24,736 nt of DNA from the IMG/VR virus record IMGVR_UViG_3300018416_003057, positions 1 to 24,736 of that record; one strand, given 5' to 3'. The DNA is from a virus. A program made the translations under genes and the position numbers. A model generated the notes under the pieces. That model was given only the letters and a program-made list of their open reading frames with translations, ran no database searches and was not told the DNA's origin. Positions 21,394 through 24,736 of this stretch are shown here, piece by piece. Every line of letters starts with the position of its first letter. The stretch's first letter is position 1.

Positions 21394-21726
21394 TTAGATT
21401 GAAAAAGACTCACCGCAACCACAATAAGCTGCTGCGTTTGGGTTTACAAAGGTGAATCCTTCGTTGATTCCATGATATTGATAGTCTAGTTGCATACCAT
21501 GTAGATAATCTACTGATGCTTGGTTAATCCAGATACTAAAGTCACCATAATTGACTTCTAAATCTAGATCATCTTCTTTTCCTTTACAGAAATCAAAGAT
21601 GTAAGCGTAACCATTACAACCACTACCTTTAACTCCGATTCTGATATTTCTATTATCGTTTTCTTGAGTTTTCTCTTGAAGTTTAATCAGAGCTTCGTCT
21701 GTCAATTCGACTATACACGCACTCAC
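21394..21726 (-). CDS. A-type Fe-S cluster carrier (IscA/HesB/ErpA-like)
   Basis: Delivers or holds Fe-S clusters for apo-proteins. It has the IscA fold pattern (LTDEALIKLQEK, IRIGVKGSGCNGYAYIF, GFTFVNPNAAAYCGCGESF) with the three cluster ligands in place: Cys37, Cys102 and Cys104 in the CGCGxSF signature. At 110 aa it is full length. HesB-like genes are known auxiliary genes of marine T4-like phages. The start is GTG 21726, overlapping the stop of the 54-aa membrane protein by GTGA, so the two are translationally coupled. A terminator follows at once. It may maintain host Fe-S enzymes during infection (inference). Confidence 0.95.
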   Translation of the reverse strand: MSACIVELTDEALIKLQEKTQENDNRNIRIGVKGSGCNGYAYIFDFCKGKEDDLDLEVNYGDFSIWINQASVDYLHGMQLDYQYHGINEGFTFVNPNAAAYCGCGESFSI

Positions 21727-21887
21727 TTTTCTTCTTTATAGATAGTCCACAGACCATAAACTAAAGCAGGCCATGCCAATAATTTGACAACTGGTGCTGC
21801 GAGGAGAACTAGTAATGACATACCTACTATAGTTGCTCCGTCCCATGATGTTCTTTCGGCTAATCTAGCCTTTACGAAATCTATCAT
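21723..21887 (-). CDS. Small membrane protein, 54 aa (MIDFVKARLAERTSWDG family)
   Basis: An open frame from ATG 21887 to TGA 21723. The N-terminus MIDFVKARLAERTSWDGATIV is followed by a hydrophobic stretch (GMSLLVLLAAPVVKLLAWPALVYGLWTIY) that makes one long or two short membrane helices, and a KEEK tail. I recall near-identical small proteins in T4-like cyanophages and pelagiphages, function unknown. A GGGAG Shine-Dalgarno lies 6 nt before the ATG, and a TATAAATA late promoter lies 29 nt upstream. It shares a GTGA junction with the Fe-S carrier gene, which makes a two-gene late unit. Confidence 0.85.
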   Translation of the reverse strand: MIDFVKARLAERTSWDGATIVGMSLLVLLAAPVVKLLAWPALVYGLWTIYKEEK

Positions 21888-21916
21888 ATTTACTCCCTGT
21901 TATAGTTAGTCTTATA

Positions 21917-21924
21917 TATTTATA
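21917..21924 (-). promoter_or_regulatory. T4-late-type TATAAATA promoter for the 54-aa protein / IscA unit
   Basis: An exact TATAAATA (minus strand), 29 nt upstream of the ATG at 21887, with a GGGAG Shine-Dalgarno between. It overlaps the stop region after the RimK-like gene and lies in a short CTTATA/TATAAG palindrome. Confidence 0.65.
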
Positions 21925-21928
21925 AGAG

Positions 21929-22987
21929 TTAAGGTGTTAATACCGGCCAAATTGACCGATCTTTATACTTTTCTAGTATTCTTTTTGTTGGTTTATCAGC
22001 TACTTCTTCTATACCATTTAAACCAGGGTTTGCGTTGACTTCTAAACAATAAGGTAGTTCTTTCTCTCTATCTTTTGAGGGTAGAAGATCAACACCGACT
22101 AGTCTACCACCAAATTCTTCTGCTATTCTAATCGATTCTGTTCTTTCTAGTTCTGTTAATTCTATTGATTCAGCTGTAGCACCCATAGAAACATTACTTC
22201 GAATATCATCACTCATAACATTTCTTTTCATAGCACCAACAACTTCACCTTCATTAACAATAACTCTTATATCATAATCTATTTTAATATATTCTTGAAG
22301 TAGTAAAGATAAGTACTTATTATATAATAAAGTCATTTGTACTAATGCTTTTAGTGATCTCATACTCTCTACAACAACTACACCGACACCAGTTTGTGAT
22401 CCAGAAGATGATTTCAATACTACAGGAAAATTAGTATTCAATCTTTTAAATACATCTTCTACTGTTTCTGAATGTACAATAGGTTCTGTTTTAGGGGTTC
22501 TAATATCGTATTGTAGACATTTTAAGTAACTCATATATTTACTATTACATAAGTCATAACAATCTATTGAATTCAAAACAAAATAACCTTCTTTTTCAAG
22601 ATAACTCATCATATCATACCAATGTCTACTACCTGTAAAACCTAATGTACCTAATCCTCTCGGCATGATAATCCAATCAGACTGATTTATTTTTATTGGT
22701 TTTTGATATTTGTATTCACCTTTATGATCTGGTAATATAACTTGTAATTCATCATCTAATGGTAAAGAATGAATTTCGTGTCCATTTTCTATTGGATTCA
22801 TGTGCATACCAACAAAATCAGCATGTACAACATTCAGTCCTAGTTGTTTTGCTGTCTTATCGATTATTGGTGTTGAAGGTGTTTCTCTTGCTGTGTCTCT
22901 GACTTGAGCACCAGAATGACTTATAACAAGAATATTATAAGGTTTGATATCTTCTGATAATTGTACGAATTCTTTAAGACTTTTCAT
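21929..22987 (-). CDS. RimK-like ATP-grasp ligase, 352 aa
   Basis: ATP-grasp enzymes of the RimK group join an amino acid (often glutamate) to a carboxylate; E. coli RimK modifies ribosomal protein S6. Here the ATP-grasp domain spans about 150-335: FPVVLKSSSGSQTGVGV (Lys192 and glycine-rich loop), DYDIRVIVNEGEVVGAMKR, GVDLL (Asp300) and the Mg-binding LEVNANPGLNGIE (Glu316, Asn318). The N-terminal 140 residues form a pre-ATP-grasp-type domain. Active-site residues look intact. The N-terminus MKSLKEFVQLSE|D matches a T4-like capsid-targeting peptide with an L-x-E site, so the enzyme may enter the cell with the DNA. The gene overlaps the 78-aa gene by 14 nt. Its target is unknown. Confidence 0.9.
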   Translation of the reverse strand: MKSLKEFVQLSEDIKPYNILVISHSGAQVRDTARETPSTPIIDKTAKQLGLNVVHADFVGMHMNPIENGHEIHSLPLDDELQVILPDHKGEYKYQKPIKINQSDWIIMPRGLGTLGFTGSRHWYDMMSYLEKEGYFVLNSIDCYDLCNSKYMSYLKCLQYDIRTPKTEPIVHSETVEDVFKRLNTNFPVVLKSSSGSQTGVGVVVVESMRSLKALVQMTLLYNKYLSLLLQEYIKIDYDIRVIVNEGEVVGAMKRNVMSDDIRSNVSMGATAESIELTELERTESIRIAEEFGGRLVGVDLLPSKDREKELPYCLEVNANPGLNGIEEVADKPTKRILEKYKDRSIWPVLTP

Positions 22988-23210
22988 TTACTTTCTTCTC
23001 TAGTTCTTCTATCCTTTTCATAATCAAAGGATAATCAGCTTCAAATTTAGATTGTTTTTTTGCTAGTTCTATATCGTATTTATGTGACAAATACTCCATA
23101 AAAGAATCTAATTTGTCTTGAAACCAGATACCGAAAGTTGTAGTTTGAAACCACTTGTAAAAAGAGGATCCTATGATACTCTTTAACAATAATATAATTA
23201 AAGAATACAT
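22974..23210 (-). CDS. Small membrane-associated protein with C-terminal coiled coil, 78 aa
   Basis: The N-terminus MYSLIILLLKSIIGSSFYKWFQ is hydrophobic, either a short membrane anchor or an uncleaved signal. The rest is charged and helical, ending in a likely coiled coil (YPLIMKRIEELEKKVNEK). Unknown family. It lies 1 nt after the lipase stop and overlaps the RimK-like gene by 14 nt. Its context next to a lipase and its membrane anchor could mean that it helps target the lipase to membrane, but this rests only on position. Confidence 0.7.
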   Translation of the reverse strand: MYSLIILLLKSIIGSSFYKWFQTTTFGIWFQDKLDSFMEYLSHKYDIELAKKQSKFEADYPLIMKRIEELEKKVNEKS

Positions 23211-23211
23211 T

Positions 23212-23994
23212 TTACTGATTGACTAGTTGATCATATTCTAGATCATTTTCTAGATGCATAATATAATCGTCCATATTATGATCTGCTATAAAATCTAGTC
23301 TTCCTTTGAAAATTGTTTTGAGTAATGACCAACCTTTGTCACGAATTCTTTCAGTTGAATAACGACCTAGTTCTTTAACTTCACCTGTAGATTTTATATA
23401 CAAACATTTACCATTGTGTCTCCAACGAATGTATGTTGGTACACAAGGAACTACATCATTATTATTTACAAATCTTTGATGATTTAAATTAGCATCACAC
23501 CATTGACTAAACAAAGGACCACCTGCTCTTGGTGAACCAAATGTGAATAATGTATCTATATTATGATGATTTTTATATTCTAATCTCTGTGCTAGAATCG
23601 TTGCCATAGCACCACCAAGTGAATGACCACATGCCCAAATAGATTTATTTTTTGATATTCTAGAAAGAAGTTCTTCGACATCATCATAGACTTTATCGAC
23701 TTCTTCTTTGAATCCTTGATGAATTTTATTACCTGATACTGAATCAGCTTTGAATATTTCTAAGTCAGCGTACACATCATTCATTTCTGAAGGTTCTGTA
23801 CCTCTACATGCTATTGCAACATCATGTTTACTAGAGAACACATAAGTCTGTGCACCATCTACATCAAACAAGACTGTTTTTGTAAAACCTAATAACTTTG
23901 CTGATAGTCTAGCATCTTTTAAATTTGAGTACGCTATTTTAGCTAACTTTGCAAATAATACTCGTTTTTCTTTAACAGATAGATCATTGATCAC
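23212..23994 (-). CDS. Class 3 lipase-like alpha/beta hydrolase, 260 aa
   Basis: Fungal-type (class 3) lipases hydrolyse acylglycerols or phospholipids. The nucleophile elbow is ACGHSLGGAMA (Ser125 in GHSLGG); IACRGTEP near 61 is the oxyanion strand; FTFGSPRAGGP and VNNNDVVPCVP (Asp180) are typical; His239 in ADHNMDDYI completes the triad. No signal peptide, so the enzyme is cytoplasmic or released on lysis. The start is GTG 23994, which overlaps the RegA stop by one base (TAGTG). A lipase inserted between RegA and downstream genes is unusual for T4 itself; related genes occur in some marine T4-like phages (recollection). It could aid lysis or free host fatty acids. Confidence 0.88.
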   Translation of the reverse strand: MINDLSVKEKRVLFAKLAKIAYSNLKDARLSAKLLGFTKTVLFDVDGAQTYVFSSKHDVAIACRGTEPSEMNDVYADLEIFKADSVSGNKIHQGFKEEVDKVYDDVEELLSRISKNKSIWACGHSLGGAMATILAQRLEYKNHHNIDTLFTFGSPRAGGPLFSQWCDANLNHQRFVNNNDVVPCVPTYIRWRHNGKCLYIKSTGEVKELGRYSTERIRDKGWSLLKTIFKGRLDFIADHNMDDYIMHLENDLEYDQLVNQ

Positions 23995-24392
23995 TATTTG
24001 GCGACTCCAATGTTATATTTAGCAACCAGTTTCCAATCGTTTTTTTCTTTGTGAGGTAACACTTTAATTTGACTCATTGGTGCTAAAGGTGTTGACGCTT
24101 GTTCACTATGAACAATCTTTAAAAGATTCCATTCTTCTAACAATCTTGCTATAGCATTTCTTCTTGCTATGTCGTTTTCTGTTATAGATGAATCTTTACC
24201 ATCTAAAGCAAACAATTCTTTAAAGTGTACCAAATAGTACTTACTTCTTTTGTGTAATATATGACATGACTGATAGAGAGTTCTATCTTTCCTTGATGCC
24301 ACACCAATCCGTGTTAATGTTTCTCTGATTTTTAGAAAATCATCATTTTCTTTAAATGATATTTCTAACATATTGTCTATGTCATAACTCAT
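23994..24392 (-). CDS. regA: RegA translational repressor
   Basis: RegA binds the initiator region of early phage mRNAs and shuts off their translation. The match to T4 RegA is clear: FLKIRETLTRIGVASRKDRTLYQSCHILHKRSKYYLVHFKE..LDG aligns with the T4 sequence, as do the ARRNAIARLLEEW segment and WKLVAKYNIG at the C-terminus. At 132 aa it is slightly longer than T4 (122). The ATG at 24392 overlaps the gp62 stop in an ATGA junction, preserving the T4 gene order 62-regA. In T4, gene 43 follows directly; here it lies about 12.6 kb further on. Confidence 0.95.
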   Translation of the reverse strand: MSYDIDNMLEISFKENDDFLKIRETLTRIGVASRKDRTLYQSCHILHKRSKYYLVHFKELFALDGKDSSITENDIARRNAIARLLEEWNLLKIVHSEQASTPLAPMSQIKVLPHKEKNDWKLVAKYNIGVAK

Positions 24393-24712
24393 CTCACTCC
24401 ACCCTTGTTCATTCTTCTCTTTAGAATCCCGATCTCGTTTTTGTTCAAAATATTCAAATATTCTTCTGCTTTCTCTCGGGATACTGAATAGTATTCCATA
24501 ACGATCTTCAAATCGTCTGCTAATTCAGGTTTTGCCCATTTTGCAAACCTTTTTCTTTTTCTAATACTATTTAGTAAATAATGATATTGTAGACGATGCG
24601 AAACATCAAATCTACTGTTCATTTCATTAGCATAGAGTAGAGTATCTTGGTGGTAAGATAATGATCTATTTACAAGAAAAGGAGCGTATTCTTTCTCATT
24701 GATATCATTCAT
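24389..24712 (-). CDS. 62: Clamp-loader small subunit, T4 gp62 type
   Basis: gp62 with gp44 loads the sliding clamp gp45 for the polymerase. The N-terminus YAPFLVNRSLSYHQDTLLYANEMN and RKRKRFAKWAK match the cyanophage-type gp62. At 107 aa it is much shorter than T4 gp62 (187), as in marine relatives. It ends with the ATGA overlap into regA. The ATG at 24712 lies 24 nt from the window edge; those bases contain a stop in one frame (24723-24725), which may end gene 44, but too little is visible to call it. Confidence 0.88.
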   Translation of the reverse strand: MNDINEKEYAPFLVNRSLSYHQDTLLYANEMNSRFDVSHRLQYHYLLNSIRKRKRFAKWAKPELADDLKIVMEYYSVSREKAEEYLNILNKNEIGILKRRMNKGGVR

Positions 24713-24736
24713 GATATCTTTTTTAGAATATGTTAT

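Noticed and set aside
24713-24736. Possible 3' end of gene 44 (clamp-loader large subunit)
   Set aside because: Gene order in T4 predicts it and one frame has a stop at 24723-24725, but only three codons are visible, too few to call.
1-24736. tRNA or tmRNA genes, as often found in T4-like marine phages
   Set aside because: I looked for cloverleaf arms and T-loop GGTTCRANYC patterns between genes; intergenic gaps are too short and none matched.

Overview
The window looks like part of the genome of a T4-like myovirus of a marine bacterium. It is very AT-rich and dense. Every gene I accept lies on the minus strand, and most neighbours touch or overlap by 1-74 nt. The T4 core genes are gp62, RegA, gp43 DNA polymerase, UvsX and gp41 helicase, with a DenV-type glycosylase and a T4-type lysozyme. 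The added genes (Hsp20, HesB/IscA, RimK-like ligase, SNase, PAP2 phosphatase, lipase) resemble those of cyanophages and of SAR11/OM43 myophages. My host guess is a small-genome marine bacterium; this is inference from gene content and base composition.

Layout, in transcription order from right to left. (1) 24.7-21.9 kb: clamp-loader subunit gp62, translational repressor RegA, class 3 lipase, a small membrane protein and a RimK-like ATP-grasp ligase. (2) 21.9-21.35 kb: a T4-late-type promoter, a 54-aa membrane protein, an A-type Fe-S carrier and a strong terminator. (3) 21.35-14.78 kb: an eight-gene, tightly overlapping operon that starts at a TATAAATA late promoter and ends at an AT-rich hairpin. 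It encodes two small single-span membrane proteins, CsgF-like and CsgG-like proteins (curli export pore), two secreted curlin-like repeat proteins, a secreted FecR-domain protein, and a CHASE2-transmembrane-class III adenylate cyclase. This is the most unusual system in the window: an apparent virus-borne curli-type export and amyloid module tied to a cAMP-producing sensor. (4) 14.78-11.37 kb: small early-type genes, Hsp20, an AT-hook protein, an Arg/Gly-rich basic peptide, lysozyme and DenV. (5) 11.37-5.1 kb: DNA polymerase, SNase, a 53-aa membrane peptide, UvsX, gp41 and a HAD nucleotidase. (6) 5.1-0 kb: a late block with a PAP2-phosphatase fusion, a protein with nucleotidyltransferase/ligase-like motifs, basic and small conserved phage proteins, and a truncated nucleotidyltransferase.

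Regulation visible in the sequence: six sigma70-like promoters lie directly in front of genes, and in five of them the predicted +1 falls 0-3 nt before the ATG, with no Shine-Dalgarno, which suggests leaderless mRNAs. Three share an 18-nt spacer with a conserved core; two share a 16-nt spacer ending GGTAG. T4-late-type TATAAATA boxes precede Hsp20, the IscA unit and the curli-like operon, and two of them abut terminators. Several proteins begin with a T4-like capsid-targeting peptide (MKsFxE..[L/I]xE), so the PAP2 protein, the ATP-grasp ligase, the ligase-like protein and the truncated nucleotidyltransferase may be packaged in the head and injected.

There is no gene-free stretch over 300 bases. 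The longest, 14700-14858, holds a promoter, a palindrome/direct repeat and a terminator. I saw no tRNA, CRISPR array, insertion sequence or integrase.
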